A stretch of DNA of 61,273 nucleotides, taken from Nitrospinaceae bacterium. GTDB lineage: Bacteria > Nitrospinota > Nitrospinia > Nitrospinales > VA-1. Made by a program: the position numbers and the translations under genes. The notes below the pieces were generated by a model. It saw only the letters and a program-made list of their open reading frames with translations, was not told where the DNA came from and did no database searches. The stretch is taken from positions 1 to 61,273 of the forward strand of contig JAJDAY010000006.1 in the NCBI GenBank assembly GCA_029261655.1, read 5' to 3'. This document shows, piece after piece, positions 1-8,303 of the stretch; position 1 is the stretch's first letter, and each line of letters starts with the position of its first letter.

Positions 1-172
1 TGGTCAGCTGAATATATTTTTTCACAAAATATACGGAAGATCCCACAACCGAAACAAACATCACAACAGAAACAGCCAAAACAGCTCTGACCAGTTTTTT
101 CGGCAGTCGAATTTTTTTGGGAGCCCCTGTGTCGCCCGGGAAAAGCATCAGGGTAACGTCATTTTTTTTCAC
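1..172 (-). CDS. N-terminus of a membrane-anchored protein (partial, runs off left edge)
   Basis: An open frame of 57 codons begins with GTG at 170-172 and continues past position 1. A good Shine-Dalgarno (gaggag) lies about 7 nt upstream and a consensus-like promoter lies further upstream, so the start is well supported. The peptide begins VKKNDVTLMLFPGD, then a basic stretch (PKKIRLPKKLVR), then one hydrophobic segment of about 18 residues (residues 33-50) and KKY. This is a short cytoplasmic tail followed by a signal anchor. The pattern resembles the N-termini of inner-membrane-anchored M23-type cell-wall peptidases, but the diagnostic domain is outside the window, so the function is only a guess. 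Confidence 0.6.
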   Translation of the reverse strand, partial: MKKNDVTLMLFPGDTGAPKKIRLPKKLVRAVLAVSVVMFVSVVGSSVYFVKKYIQLT

Positions 173-214
173 CCTTTTCTCCTCATAATCTTCCTAAGTA
201 AGCGCATTTTTTTT

Positions 215-243
215 ATCCTAACTGTGAACCCTTTTGTTGTCAA
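215..243 (-). promoter_or_regulatory. Probable sigma-70 promoter for the partial gene at 1-172
   Basis: On the minus strand a perfect -35 TTGACA (238-243) is followed by a 17-nt spacer and TAGGAT (215-220, 4 of 6 matches to the -10 consensus). It lies about 40 nt upstream of the GTG start at 172. An AT-rich inverted repeat (287-297 with 324-333) lies between this promoter and the end of the upstream TPR gene and may act as its transcript end. Confidence 0.55.
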
Positions 244-379
244 TCCTTAATTGTTTTTGAACTTACCGCAAAAAAAGTGGTTATTTAATTTAAATTTCAA
301 TAAAATTTGTTATAATTTTTTATAAATTTAAATCATACACCCATTACTTTTTTTGCCACTTTTGGGTCGATTTTTCAAT

Positions 380-1306
380 TTATTTTACCTTTTCACGGGC
401 CTGCAGATGATTGGGATTTATCGACAAAACCTCTTTAAAGTACTTTTGGGCCAGTTTTTCATCGCCTTTTTCCTCGTGCAACACGGCAAGTCCAAAATAT
501 ACGGGAACTAAACCCACTCGACTCCCTGTTTCCTCATAAATCTCTATGATTTCTTCAAATTTCCCTATCGCCTGATCCAGGTTGCCCTGGGAGTAATGCC
601 TGAACGATTCCTGACGCAGGGTTTTAGCAATGAGTCGGCCATAACCCTGCGCCACGAGTCGGGGTCCCTCCTTGACATATCGCTTGTAATCTGCAATAAA
701 CAGGCCAGCCGAGCCCATATCCCCGTAAATAATCCTTAAGTTATTATAGTACATGGGGTTAGAGGATTCCAGTCGAATGGCTTCCTTGACCTTCTCCACC
801 GCTAAAGTGTATGATTTTGTGCGTGCTAGCGACGCTCCCCAGTTATTCCACGCCAGTGCGTTGCCCGCCTGCAAGCGCACGGCCTCCGCAAAACGGTCTT
901 GAGCCCCGGAATCATTGCCCTCCAGATAGTGAAAATAGCCCAATCCATACTGGGCCGCCGAAGACTCCGGGTGAGTGGATAAAAAGCCCTCGATGAAATT
1001 CTCCGCTTCTGCGAGCCTTCCTGCGCCCGCATAGGCTTTCACGATGCCACGAAACAGGCGACTATCCTCACTTTCTTCCTCTGCGAGAGATTTAAAGTAG
1101 GCCTCCAGGGCCTCTTCATATCGCTTGCTGGAAAGTAAAAAATCGGCTTTTTGTTTGGAGGTAAGGGTGGGTTCTTCAGGATGTGCGGGATTCTCGCTGG
1201 CTCCCGCGTAAGGGGTGGAAATGAGGAAAAAGAGGAGGAAAGTCAGCAAGCCTATACAAACAAACCCCTCCTGATACCTTCGGCGATCAAAATGGCGTTT
1301 CTTCAT
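380..1306 (-). CDS. TPR-repeat protein, membrane or secreted
   Basis: The frame is open from 1393, but the preferred start is the ATG at 1304-1306 (MKKRHFDRRR), which gives about 308 aa with a basic N-terminus followed by a hydrophobic signal or anchor segment ending near an AGA cleavage-like site. The rest is helical and consists of several tetratricopeptide repeats, visible as AYxGLGYFHYLEGN-like and AWNNWGASLARTKSY-like helices near the middle and YFGLAVLHEEKGDEKLAQKYF at the C-terminus. Such proteins are scaffolds for protein-protein contacts. The start overlaps the end of dnaB by 20 bp, so it is the last gene of the rpsF-dnaB operon. No specific partner can be inferred. Confidence 0.8.
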   Translation of the reverse strand: MKKRHFDRRRYQEGFVCIGLLTFLLFFLISTPYAGASENPAHPEEPTLTSKQKADFLLSSKRYEEALEAYFKSLAEEESEDSRLFRGIVKAYAGAGRLAEAENFIEGFLSTHPESSAAQYGLGYFHYLEGNDSGAQDRFAEAVRLQAGNALAWNNWGASLARTKSYTLAVEKVKEAIRLESSNPMYYNNLRIIYGDMGSAGLFIADYKRYVKEGPRLVAQGYGRLIAKTLRQESFRHYSQGNLDQAIGKFEEIIEIYEETGSRVGLVPVYFGLAVLHEEKGDEKLAQKYFKEVLSINPNHLQAREKVK

Positions 1307-2672
1307 CGGATTCAGATGGAGGGCTGTCCTCCTTGCGGGAGAAATTATAAAACCGGGTGTATTCTTTCTCAAAATGCAGTTTGACCTCGCCAATGGGCCC
1401 GTTTCGTTGTTTACGAATCAGAATATCCGCCGTACCGATATCATCCCCGTCAGGGTTGTACACTTCGTCCCGGTAAATGAAGGCCACCACATCCGCGTCC
1501 TGCTCGATCGCTCCCGATTCGCGTAAATCCGAAAGCATGGGCCGCTTGTCCGTTCTGCTTTCAACCGCGCGGCTCAACTGGGAAAGAGCTATTATGGGAA
1601 TATTCATCTCCTTGGCCAGGGCTTTGAGCCCCCGTGAAATTTCCGAGACTTCCAGTTGCCGGCTTTCAGTTGTAGAGCGCCCCTGCATCAATTGCAGGTA
1701 ATCAATAATAATGAGGCCAAGGTCATGCTCCGCCGCCAGGCGGCGCGTTCTGGCGCGAACATCCAATGACGACAACGCCGGGCTGTCGTCAATGAACAGT
1801 TTGGCTTCAGACAATCGCCCTGAGGCCTTGGTCAGTTTGGGCCAATCGGATTTTGCCAGATACCCTGTACGAACTTTTTGCGAATCCACCCTGGATTCAG
1901 CGCACATCATTCGCAAACCCAATTGCTCTTTTGACATTTCCATGCTGAAAACGGCGGTGCATATCTTTTCGTGTACGGACGCATGACGCGCGATGTCCAG
2001 GGCAAAGCTGGTTTTCCCCATACTTGGGCGGGCGGCGATGATGATCAGGTCGGAAGGCTGAAACCCGGAGGTCAGGCGATCCAAATCCTCAAACCCGGTG
2101 GGAACTCCGGTCACCATTCCGGGTTCCGACATCAGTTTTTCGATGTCCCCTAAATTTGTCCGAATGATTCCGTTTAAATCAAAAAAATTCTTTTTTGATT
2201 TTCTTTCTGAAATTTGAAATATAGCTTGTTCCGCCCGGTCCAGGATGAGCTCGACATCCTCGGCATCGCTATAACTGGTGGTGACGATATCGGTGGCGGT
2301 TTCGATCAGATCGCGCAGAATCTTTTTTTCGCGGACGATTTTTGCGTGGTGAAAAACTGCGGCGGCGGTGGGAACATAACCTTCGAGGAAATCCAGGTAA
2401 TCCATTCCGCCGACGGCTTCGTATTCACTTTTTTTACGAAGTTTTTCGGCGATCGTGAGGACATCAATGGACTCGTTCGCTTCAAACAGCTCGCGAATAG
2501 CCAGGAAGGTTTTCTGGTTGCTGGATTTATAAAAATCCTCCGCCGTCAACACCTCAAGCGATTTCGCAACCGCTTCAAGGGATTTCACACAGGCTCCCAA
2601 AACGCTTTGCTCCGCTTCCAGATTATAGGGAGGGAGTTTGTTCAAGGAGATGTCTGTGACGGCCTGCGCCAT
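1287..2672 (-). CDS. dnaB: Replicative DNA helicase DnaB
   Basis: This 461-aa protein is the normal length for the hexameric 5'-3' helicase that unwinds DNA at the replication fork and recruits primase. The N-terminal domain begins LPPYNLEAEQSVLGA, typical of DnaB. The RecA-like C-terminal ATPase has Walker A ARPSMGKTS near residue 214 and Walker B IIIDYLQLM near residue 322, followed by the arginine-finger region ESGAIEQDADV. No intein is present. It lies downstream of rplI and upstream of the TPR gene, the arrangement seen in many bacteria where dnaB follows the rpsF-rpsR-rplI genes. Confidence 0.97.
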   Translation of the reverse strand: MAQAVTDISLNKLPPYNLEAEQSVLGACVKSLEAVAKSLEVLTAEDFYKSSNQKTFLAIRELFEANESIDVLTIAEKLRKKSEYEAVGGMDYLDFLEGYVPTAAAVFHHAKIVREKKILRDLIETATDIVTTSYSDAEDVELILDRAEQAIFQISERKSKKNFFDLNGIIRTNLGDIEKLMSEPGMVTGVPTGFEDLDRLTSGFQPSDLIIIAARPSMGKTSFALDIARHASVHEKICTAVFSMEMSKEQLGLRMMCAESRVDSQKVRTGYLAKSDWPKLTKASGRLSEAKLFIDDSPALSSLDVRARTRRLAAEHDLGLIIIDYLQLMQGRSTTESRQLEVSEISRGLKALAKEMNIPIIALSQLSRAVESRTDKRPMLSDLRESGAIEQDADVVAFIYRDEVYNPDGDDIGTADILIRKQRNGPIGEVKLHFEKEYTRFYNFSRKEDSPPSESDEETPF

Positions 2673-2685
2673 AACCGGGAATTTT

Positions 2686-2741
2686 AAGAGGATAAGGAAA
2701 GGAATTATATTACTTGAAAGTTAATATAATTTGAATCCTCT
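2686..2741 (-). promoter_or_regulatory. AT-rich hairpin between rplI and dnaB
   Basis: Arms AATTATATTA (2703-2712) and TAATATAATT (2722-2731) pair perfectly around a 9-nt loop, and an outer pair agagga/tcctct (2686-2691 with 2736-2741) extends the structure. It sits just upstream of the dnaB start at 2672. There is no run of T after it in the transcription direction, so it is not a clear terminator. It could be an mRNA processing or stability element, or part of a promoter. Confidence 0.35.
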
Positions 2742-2758
2742 AAAAATGCTAGTCCCTA

Positions 2759-3304
2759 TTATTCCTTTTTTTCTGTCTCTTCCGGCGTGGCGCTTTCTTT
2801 CTTCTCAGCCGTTTCTTTATCTTTCGTTTCTGCTGAAGCTTCCGCTTCTTTCACCGGCTCTTTATCGGGGACAACAGAAACATTGATCTTCCCAATCACT
2901 TCGGTGTGGAGTTTGATGGGAACCTGATAATCTCCAAGCGCTTTAATAGGCTCTGTCGGCTGGATTTTACGCTTATCGACTTCCACCCCGTTCGCCCTGA
3001 GCACTTCCGCTATTTCCTGAGTGGTGACGGAGCCAAACAACTTGCCCTGCTCGCCCACTTTCTTCTTTATCGTGCAATTTACCTTGCCGATCTTTTCCGC
3101 AAGTTCATTGGCGGAATTGATGATCTTTTTTACTTTGCCCTGCACGACCATCTTCTGATGGTTGAACTGTTTGACGTTTTTTGGCGTGGCCAGAATGGCC
3201 TTCCCCTGAGGAATGAGATAGTTTCTCCCATATCCATCCCGGACTTTCACTTCTTCTCCACAAAACCCCAGCCCATCGACATCTTCTTTTAATAATAAAT
3301 TCAT
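2759..3304 (-). CDS. rplI: 50S ribosomal protein bL9
   Basis: The protein starts MNLLLKEDVDGLGFCGEEVKVRDGYGRNYLIPQGKA (quoted in part), the standard bL9 N-terminal domain with the VKDGYARNYLIP-type signature, followed by the long connecting helix and the C-terminal rRNA-binding domain ending near residue 147. It is 181 aa, longer than the usual ~150, because of a charged Glu/Lys/Ala-rich tail of about 35 residues. bL9 binds domain V of 23S rRNA near the L1 stalk. It is in the rpsF-ssb-rpsR operon. Confidence 0.96.
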   Translation of the reverse strand: MNLLLKEDVDGLGFCGEEVKVRDGYGRNYLIPQGKAILATPKNVKQFNHQKMVVQGKVKKIINSANELAEKIGKVNCTIKKKVGEQGKLFGSVTTQEIAEVLRANGVEVDKRKIQPTEPIKALGDYQVPIKLHTEVIGKINVSVVPDKEPVKEAEASAETKDKETAEKKESATPEETEKKE

Positions 3305-3341
3305 CCCGCCTTTTCACTCCTTTTATATGAGATATAAAATA

Positions 3342-4292
3342 TTATTCGGAAATTTCAGTATTTATTTTTCGTATTTTCCTAAAATCCACCCAAATATCAA
3401 ACACACCCAACCCAATCACAAAGCCCATGAGGAAGGGTTGAATCACAATCAGAAAAAATACCAGTGCCCAAATAATAAAATGGGCATTTTTGCTTTCCAG
3501 GATATGGACGGTCACCGCCAACCCCTGAAAAAAATAAACCAATACAACCAAAGCAAACAGGTTGACGCCCAGAGCACCTAACGAACTCTCCAGAATAAAT
3601 AGCGACGCCGAGGATAAAATCAGCACCCACACCAGAAAATCCGGAATAACCAGTTCGGAAAACTTTTCCTGCCGAAACAGGGTCTGCCCGTAAAGCTTGA
3701 TCCAGACAAATCGAACCAGAAAAAAATTCACCGCCGCTGTGACCAGCGAACCGACCATGATGAAGGCCGGATAAGCGGAAGCAAATGTCCGCGAGGCTTC
3801 CTCAAAGGCGCCCTGCATGGACTCCAGATCGGCCTGCTTTTCCCCCATTGATTTTAGAGCTTCCATCGAAAGCTCAAAGTGCTTCATGATTTGTTGCTGG
3901 AAAAATTCGATCAACGAAGCTTCCCCGCCAAACAAAACAAACAGAGTCAATGTCGCGAAAACCATGGAACCCAGGGCGCTGAGGAAGATGCATTTTTCCA
4001 TCGTCAACTGCGCTTTCACGGTTTCCGCAAGAACCGTGGCCATGATCACGTACTCAGCCGCAAAAAGCATGGCCTGCGGGGGACCCGCCAAAAACATGAG
4101 AACTAAAAAAACCAGCCCCATCAGCACCAGACCCGGGACCTGCCCCCTTTGCAGATAAACAAAGATAAGGGGAGCGGGAGCCAGAACCCCGACCAAAGCA
4201 CCCAACGGTGGAAAAAAAATCACCGCAAAAACCGCCGCTAAAATCAGGAGGACGGGTAAAACCATTTTTCCCGGTTGAGAGGGATCGGACAA
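3342..4292 (-). CDS. DUF2232 (YybS-like) multi-pass membrane protein
   Basis: This 316-aa protein contains about eight hydrophobic segments: two at the N-terminus, several between residues 50 and 120, a pair around 180-260 and a C-terminal one. The position between rpsR and rplI and the overall pattern (FVIGLGVFDIWVDFRKIR at the C-terminus) match the DUF2232/YybS family, which is found at this place in many genomes. It is an inner-membrane protein of unknown role, sometimes compared with substrate-binding S components of ECF transporters. The start codon lies 3 nt after the rpsR stop, so it is translationally linked to rpsR. Confidence 0.85.
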   Translation of the reverse strand: MSDPSQPGKMVLPVLLILAAVFAVIFFPPLGALVGVLAPAPLIFVYLQRGQVPGLVLMGLVFLVLMFLAGPPQAMLFAAEYVIMATVLAETVKAQLTMEKCIFLSALGSMVFATLTLFVLFGGEASLIEFFQQQIMKHFELSMEALKSMGEKQADLESMQGAFEEASRTFASAYPAFIMVGSLVTAAVNFFLVRFVWIKLYGQTLFRQEKFSELVIPDFLVWVLILSSASLFILESSLGALGVNLFALVVLVYFFQGLAVTVHILESKNAHFIIWALVFFLIVIQPFLMGFVIGLGVFDIWVDFRKIRKINTEISE

Positions 4293-4294
4293 GA

Positions 4295-4537
4295 TCAGGT
4301 CTCGACGGCAAACGGCAACAAGGCGATATTCCTCGCCCTTTTGACTGCCCGTGTCAATTGTCTCTGGTGCTTCGCGCAGTTTCCCGAAATCCGTGAAGGC
4401 ACGATCTTTCCTCTTTCGGAAATCAGGGGTTTCAAACCTTTAATATCGTCAAAGTCGATGTGATCGGCCTTATCTGCGCAAAATCGGCAAATCTTTTGTG
4501 AAAAAAACGACCGCTTTCGTGTACTTGCTGTTCCCAT
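4295..4537 (-). CDS. rpsR: 30S ribosomal protein bS18
   Basis: An 80-aa protein with the canonical bS18 core: ICRFC near the N-terminus, [19 protein letters not shown] in the middle, and the RNA-binding C-terminal [21 protein letters not shown] followed by NIALLPF. The Cys pair plus the later Cys/His (NCAKHQ) are compatible with a metal-binding variant. bS18 forms a heterodimer with bS6 on the 30S platform, and rpsF lies two genes upstream. Confidence 0.96.
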   Translation of the reverse strand: MGTASTRKRSFFSQKICRFCADKADHIDFDDIKGLKPLISERGKIVPSRISGNCAKHQRQLTRAVKRARNIALLPFAVET

Positions 4538-4572
4538 TATTTATTCACTCTTTTTGTAATTAACATTAATTT

Positions 4573-4971
4573 TTAAAACGGGATATCATCCTTTGCATCG
4601 GGAGGTGGAGATGACTCCCCCCCACCAAACCCCTTGCTTTCACCAGGACGACCCAGAAATTGAATATTATTTGCCACCACTTCAAGTTTGTTGCGCTTCT
4701 GCCCGGTATCGGTTTCCCACGATTGAAAATTCAACCGACCTTCCAGGAAAACAGGGCTTCCCTTATGCAGATATTCCGCGCAATTTTCGGCCTGCTTCGC
4801 CCAAACCGTGATATCCACATAGCAGACTTCGTCTTTCCATTCATCGCCCGCCTTGTACTTCCGGTTCACCGCCAGACCAAAGCTTGCGACCGCCGCACCG
4901 CTGGCCGTGTAACGCAGTTCCGGATCGCGGGTCAGATTGCCCATGAGTAATACTTTATTGAATGACGCCAT
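4573..4971 (-). CDS. ssb: Single-stranded DNA-binding protein
   Basis: A 132-aa protein starting MASFNKVLLMGNLTRDPELR with the OB-fold of bacterial SSB, including the VYVDITVWAKQAENCAEYL-type strand and the GSPVFLEGRLNFQSWE-type hairpin. The C-terminus ends in the acidic DDIPF peptide that recruits replication and repair proteins. It lies between rpsF and rpsR, a very common arrangement. Confidence 0.97.
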   Translation of the reverse strand: MASFNKVLLMGNLTRDPELRYTASGAAVASFGLAVNRKYKAGDEWKDEVCYVDITVWAKQAENCAEYLHKGSPVFLEGRLNFQSWETDTGQKRNKLEVVANNIQFLGRPGESKGFGGGESSPPPDAKDDIPF

Positions 4972-5011
4972 TAATTACCCCGCTCTCGTTGGATTGACTG
5001 GTCCCTCACAA

Positions 5012-5413
5012 CTATTTATCATCATCGTCTGATGCTGAGACAACTTCCACTTCTTCACCTGCCTTGTCATCTGCCGTGTCATCATCCACTAATGATTTCT
5101 CACCTTTCATGGCGCGTTCCAGTTCTTTATCGTCCAAACGCAGGACCATGAATTTAATGATCGCCTCATAGAGTTTGTATTTGGCTTCGAGGGACGGGAC
5201 TTGTTCGTTTTCACAGGTGTGGTAGATATTGAGGTAATATCCAAACCGGTTTTTCTTTACTTTATAAGCCAGACGTTTTTTGCCCCATTTATCGACTTTC
5301 AGGATGGCGCCGCCATGACCCTGGATTAATTCAGTGATTTTTTCGAGACATTCGCCGACTTGAGCTTCATCAAAATCGGGCTTCAGGATCAAGACACTTT
5401 GGTAGGAACGCAA
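5012..5413 (-). CDS. rpsF: 30S ribosomal protein bS6
   Basis: This 133-aa protein begins MRSYQSVLILKPDFDEAQVG and has the alpha/beta bS6 fold signature WGKKRLAYKVKKNRFGYYL. The start is TTG at 5411-5413 with a strong gaggagg Shine-Dalgarno about 6 nt upstream. The C-terminal 25 residues are highly acidic and end in SASDDDDK, an acidic tail like that of E. coli S6. It is the first gene of the rpsF-ssb-rpsR-DUF2232-rplI-dnaB-TPR operon and is preceded by a hairpin resembling the S6:S18 autoregulatory leader. Confidence 0.95.
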   Translation of the reverse strand: MRSYQSVLILKPDFDEAQVGECLEKITELIQGHGGAILKVDKWGKKRLAYKVKKNRFGYYLNIYHTCENEQVPSLEAKYKLYEAIIKFMVLRLDDKELERAMKGEKSLVDDDTADDKAGEEVEVVSASDDDDK

Positions 5414-5530
5414 TTCTTTACCTCCTCATGGGTTTAAGGTCAGCCCTAACTTCACACGAGTTAGAGCGAGGACGGTTGATAACATTAATTTTCAGCGATT
5501 TTTACACAGGAACCCTGTAAAATCAAGGGA

Positions 5531-5563
5531 ATTAACCAGCGTGACGCTGGACCCGGTGTTAAC
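5531..5563 (-). promoter_or_regulatory. Candidate S6:S18-binding rpsF leader hairpin
   Basis: On the minus strand, about 120 nt before the rpsF start, a perfect 6-bp stem CCAGCG/CGCTGG with a 3-nt loop is set on an outer TTAA/TTAA pairing. The 5' side carries an unpaired CACCGGGT. Published S6:S18 leader RNAs present an unpaired CCG on the 5' side of an asymmetric internal loop, which this matches. Binding of the S6-S18 dimer to this element represses the operon in the bacteria studied. The match was made by eye without covariance scoring. Confidence 0.5.
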
Positions 5564-5657
5564 GTGCTATGGGCATGAGGCTGGCTAAACCCTCTTTCGC
5601 ACAGAATTTTTTCATCATGACACGAAAATTCATAAAAACAAAGGGTTAGGAAACCTA

Positions 5658-6815
5658 GTGCATCCTGAGCAAAACGCTAAAAGTTATTGTTGGAGCCTCG
5701 CCAGATTCTGGTTGCTGGCTTTCATTTTTACCGCCGGTTGCGATTTCTTCAAGCTCCCCTCCCCGCCCCCGGACCTGTTTTACAAATACAATGTCATGCC
5801 TTTGGGAAAAGGCCCCGCCTATCTCCTGACCGCCGACCTGAACCGGGACGGCGAGGCCGATATCGTTTCCGCCAACGCCAAAAACAGCACCCTTACGATA
5901 CTCTATGGAAAAGGCGACGGAACCTTTCAAGCCCCGCTCGATATCCGCGTCCCGATGGAACCCACTTTTCTCGCGGTAGCCGATTTGAATCAAGACAAAA
6001 TTCCCGACCTTGTGGTCAATGCCAGAGGAGCCAATGCCTTTGTCACTCTTTTAGGCAAAGGGGATGACACTTTCCGGTCTCCCCAGAAGCACCCTACGGG
6101 CCGGGTTCCCCTGGCCGTGATCGCGGACGATTTCAATCAGGATGGGAAAATGTACATCGCCGTCACCCTGACTTTCGACAAAATGGAACTTTATCTCGGC
6201 AACGGCAACGGCTTTTTCAAGAAAGGCGAAACCTATCTCACCGGGTCGCGATCGTTTTCAGGAGTGTCCCACGATTTTAACGGCGATGGCTTTCCAGATA
6301 TCGCTCTGGCCGCCAGCAGTTCGAATGCAAGCTCGATCCGAATTTTTTGGGGCAACGGCGACGGGACATTCAAAAAACCTTTTGTTATCGGGAAAGGTCT
6401 GGTTCCGCTGGCGCTCCTCAAAAAAGACATGAATAACGACGGCACGATGGATCTGGTCTGCACGACGGGACAAGGCGACAACATGCACCTGTTCGTGTCC
6501 AACGGGGACGGAGCGTTTCAAAAAGAAATCACGTTTTCAGGCGGCGGCGGACCCATCGCTCTGGTCGCGGAACATTTCAACGACGACGACCGTATGGACG
6601 TAGCCGTCGCCAACTCCCGTTCCAGCAATTTTTCGTTGATTATTCAGAACCCCAACGGCCTGTTTAAATTCCCGACCCGTGATTACGTCGTCGCAGGTGG
6701 CACTCCCCTGGCCATCACCAGCGGCGACTACAACGACGACGGCATGATGGACATCGCCGTCTCCAGCAACGCCCGCAACACGGTAGAAATTTATCTCAGG
6801 AGACGGATATTGTAG
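5658..6815 (+). CDS. FG-GAP/VCBS-repeat beta-propeller lipoprotein
   Basis: This 385-aa protein starts with GTG (agga Shine-Dalgarno about 6 nt upstream). A hydrophobic leader ends in a lipobox FTAGC around residues 24-28, so it is probably lipid-anchored in the periplasm or outer membrane. Seven repeats follow, each with a calcium-type loop D-x-N-x-D-G (DLNRDGEAD, DLNQDKIPD, DFNQDGKMY, DFNGDGFPD, DMNNDGTMD, HFNDDDRMD, DYNDDGMMD) and an NGDGTF-like strand, as expected for a seven-bladed FG-GAP propeller. Such propellers bind proteins or polysaccharides. It is divergent from rpsF and has no operon partners. Confidence 0.85.
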   Translation: MHPEQNAKSYCWSLARFWLLAFIFTAGCDFFKLPSPPPDLFYKYNVMPLGKGPAYLLTADLNRDGEADIVSANAKNSTLTILYGKGDGTFQAPLDIRVPMEPTFLAVADLNQDKIPDLVVNARGANAFVTLLGKGDDTFRSPQKHPTGRVPLAVIADDFNQDGKMYIAVTLTFDKMELYLGNGNGFFKKGETYLTGSRSFSGVSHDFNGDGFPDIALAASSSNASSIRIFWGNGDGTFKKPFVIGKGLVPLALLKKDMNNDGTMDLVCTTGQGDNMHLFVSNGDGAFQKEITFSGGGGPIALVAEHFNDDDRMDVAVANSRSSNFSLIIQNPNGLFKFPTRDYVVAGGTPLAITSGDYNDDGMMDIAVSSNARNTVEIYLRRRIL

Positions 6816-6942
6816 GAGTTCGAGCTTTTGAACTTGATCCTCGGTGTAATTATCAGCACTATGGATATTTTGTATGAACAAGCGAATAACAAATTCAACA
6901 GAATTCTTAGTTCTGTATTGAAAATAGGAGAAAAACTAACAA

Positions 6943-7470
6943 ATGGGACTTAAATTAAAAGTAAGCGGCGTGGCTGTCTATACAAATCTTGAGGTCAAGT
7001 TGAAATCAAGAACAACAAAGGAAGAAGCAAATAAAGAAGTCGAAAGAATGCTGGATAGTAAAAAACTATTTGAAGGCTATGAGTGGAAAATCGAAGAATG
7101 CGAAGAAGGCGGCATTAAGGATTTCAATGAGAAATTACGTGACGACATTTTAGAACGAATCGAGCAGGAAGATACTGCGGAAAATATTTTCTGGGATGGA
7201 TTCAAAGCTAATTTCGATTTAAACGTCGCTCACGTCCGTGTAGAAACAGATTTGGAAGTCCAGCTGAAATCCCAAAATATGGAAGACGCTGTCAATGAAG
7301 TCAACCAATTGTGCGCCGGAAAAAAAATATTTGAAGGTTATGAATGGAAAATATCAGGATGTTCTGAGCAGGGAATCAATTCTTTTGACGATCCATTACA
7401 GGAAGCAATAATCAATCGAATCAGCCAGCAAGGAAAAATAGAAGACTGTATTGAAGAGGTTTCAAACTAG
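6943..7470 (+). CDS. Orphan protein made of two tandem copies of one domain
   Basis: A 175-aa soluble protein without a signal peptide. It consists of two clearly related halves of about 80-85 residues. Each has (T)DLEV-LKS..., a helix with xEEAxxEVxxxxxxKKxFEGYEWKI, a Cys, xxGIxxF, and a C-terminal helix (DDILERIEQE; EAIINRISQQ). The shared block FEGYEWKI occurs in both halves, so the gene arose by internal duplication. A gggag-poor but AT-rich upstream region (aggagaaaaac) provides a Shine-Dalgarno. I do not recognise the family. The protein is rich in Glu and Lys and probably cytoplasmic. Confidence 0.7.
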   Translation: MGLKLKVSGVAVYTNLEVKLKSRTTKEEANKEVERMLDSKKLFEGYEWKIEECEEGGIKDFNEKLRDDILERIEQEDTAENIFWDGFKANFDLNVAHVRVETDLEVQLKSQNMEDAVNEVNQLCAGKKIFEGYEWKISGCSEQGINSFDDPLQEAIINRISQQGKIEDCIEEVSN

Positions 7471-7563
7471 AAAAAAAACACCGGAGTTTTTTTATGAATA
7501 TTAATTTGGCAAAACCCTGTCTTCCCCTACGTGGGAAATTATCTCTAGTACGTTGAGATCGAC

Positions 7564-8250
7564 TCATCGTGCTGAAACAGATTCCAGAATTTGCGCAATT
7601 TCATTAAAACCTTTCCTCTCAGCATGCTGAAGTGGAGTGACCTCGTCGTTATCCGCAATATTCACATCCGCATTAGCATCAACCAGTAATTGGACAATTT
7701 CCTGATGCTTCGGGCCTCCATCACTCAGAACAATGGCCTCCATCAGGGCCGTCCATCCTAAATGGTTCACATGGTTGATATCCACATCCGTTTTGAGCAG
7801 GGTTCTGACAACTTCGACATGCCCCCTTTCGCAAGCCGGGATCAAAGGCGTTCCGCCATAGCGGTTGTACAGGCTAAAATCAGGATTCGCCTTTAAGATC
7901 AGGTTCAAAATCTCAAGGGTTCCTTCGGCTCCCGCCAACAACAAGGGACTGTCAAGAATGCGATCCTGTTTATTAACATTTGCGCCCGCTTCGATTAAAA
8001 GTCTGGCTACTTCTATATGGTTATCCGCAACCGCTACCAGTAAGGCGGTGCGTCCCCGCAAATCCTGGCTATCGACATTGGCTCCTGCTTTCAAGAGTTG
8101 CTGAACCTTTGCAGGGTCGTCATTTTTAGATGCCTCGATCAATTGCCGATCCATTTTGTTCAGCGGAATCCCGAGTTCAGCCAGTCCCAGGACAGCTACA
8201 ATGACAACCAAGCTCACAAAAATTGTTTTCGCTGTTTTCATTTTGTTCAC
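7564..8250 (-). CDS. Ankyrin-repeat protein with N-terminal signal anchor
   Basis: A 228-aa protein with a hydrophobic segment near the N-terminus (residues 8-25), so exported or membrane-tethered. About five ankyrin repeats follow, with the hallmark pattern G-x-TAL/TPL ... A---GH-E-V--LL--GA-VN (RGRTALLVAVADNHIEVARLL, YGGTPLIPACERGHVEVVRTL, HLGWTALMEA). The GTG start at 8248-8250 has aagggga about 5 nt upstream and is preferred to the ATG three codons later. Ankyrin repeats mediate protein binding. The solute-binding protein gene begins upstream and ends 54 nt before this start, so the two may be cotranscribed. Confidence 0.85.
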   Translation of the reverse strand: MNKMKTAKTIFVSLVVIVAVLGLAELGIPLNKMDRQLIEASKNDDPAKVQQLLKAGANVDSQDLRGRTALLVAVADNHIEVARLLIEAGANVNKQDRILDSPLLLAGAEGTLEILNLILKANPDFSLYNRYGGTPLIPACERGHVEVVRTLLKTDVDINHVNHLGWTALMEAIVLSDGGPKHQEIVQLLVDANADVNIADNDEVTPLQHAERKGFNEIAQILESVSAR

Positions 8251-8303
8251 CGTCCCCTTCCAGACATCCTATCGCCCCAGAATATCGCCCTCTGCGTGAG
8301 GGA

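Noticed and set aside
1287..1393. Possible frameshift or fusion between dnaB and the TPR gene
   Set aside because: The 20-bp overlap is explained by an internal ATG (1304-1306) of the TPR gene followed by a signal segment; DnaB is full length.
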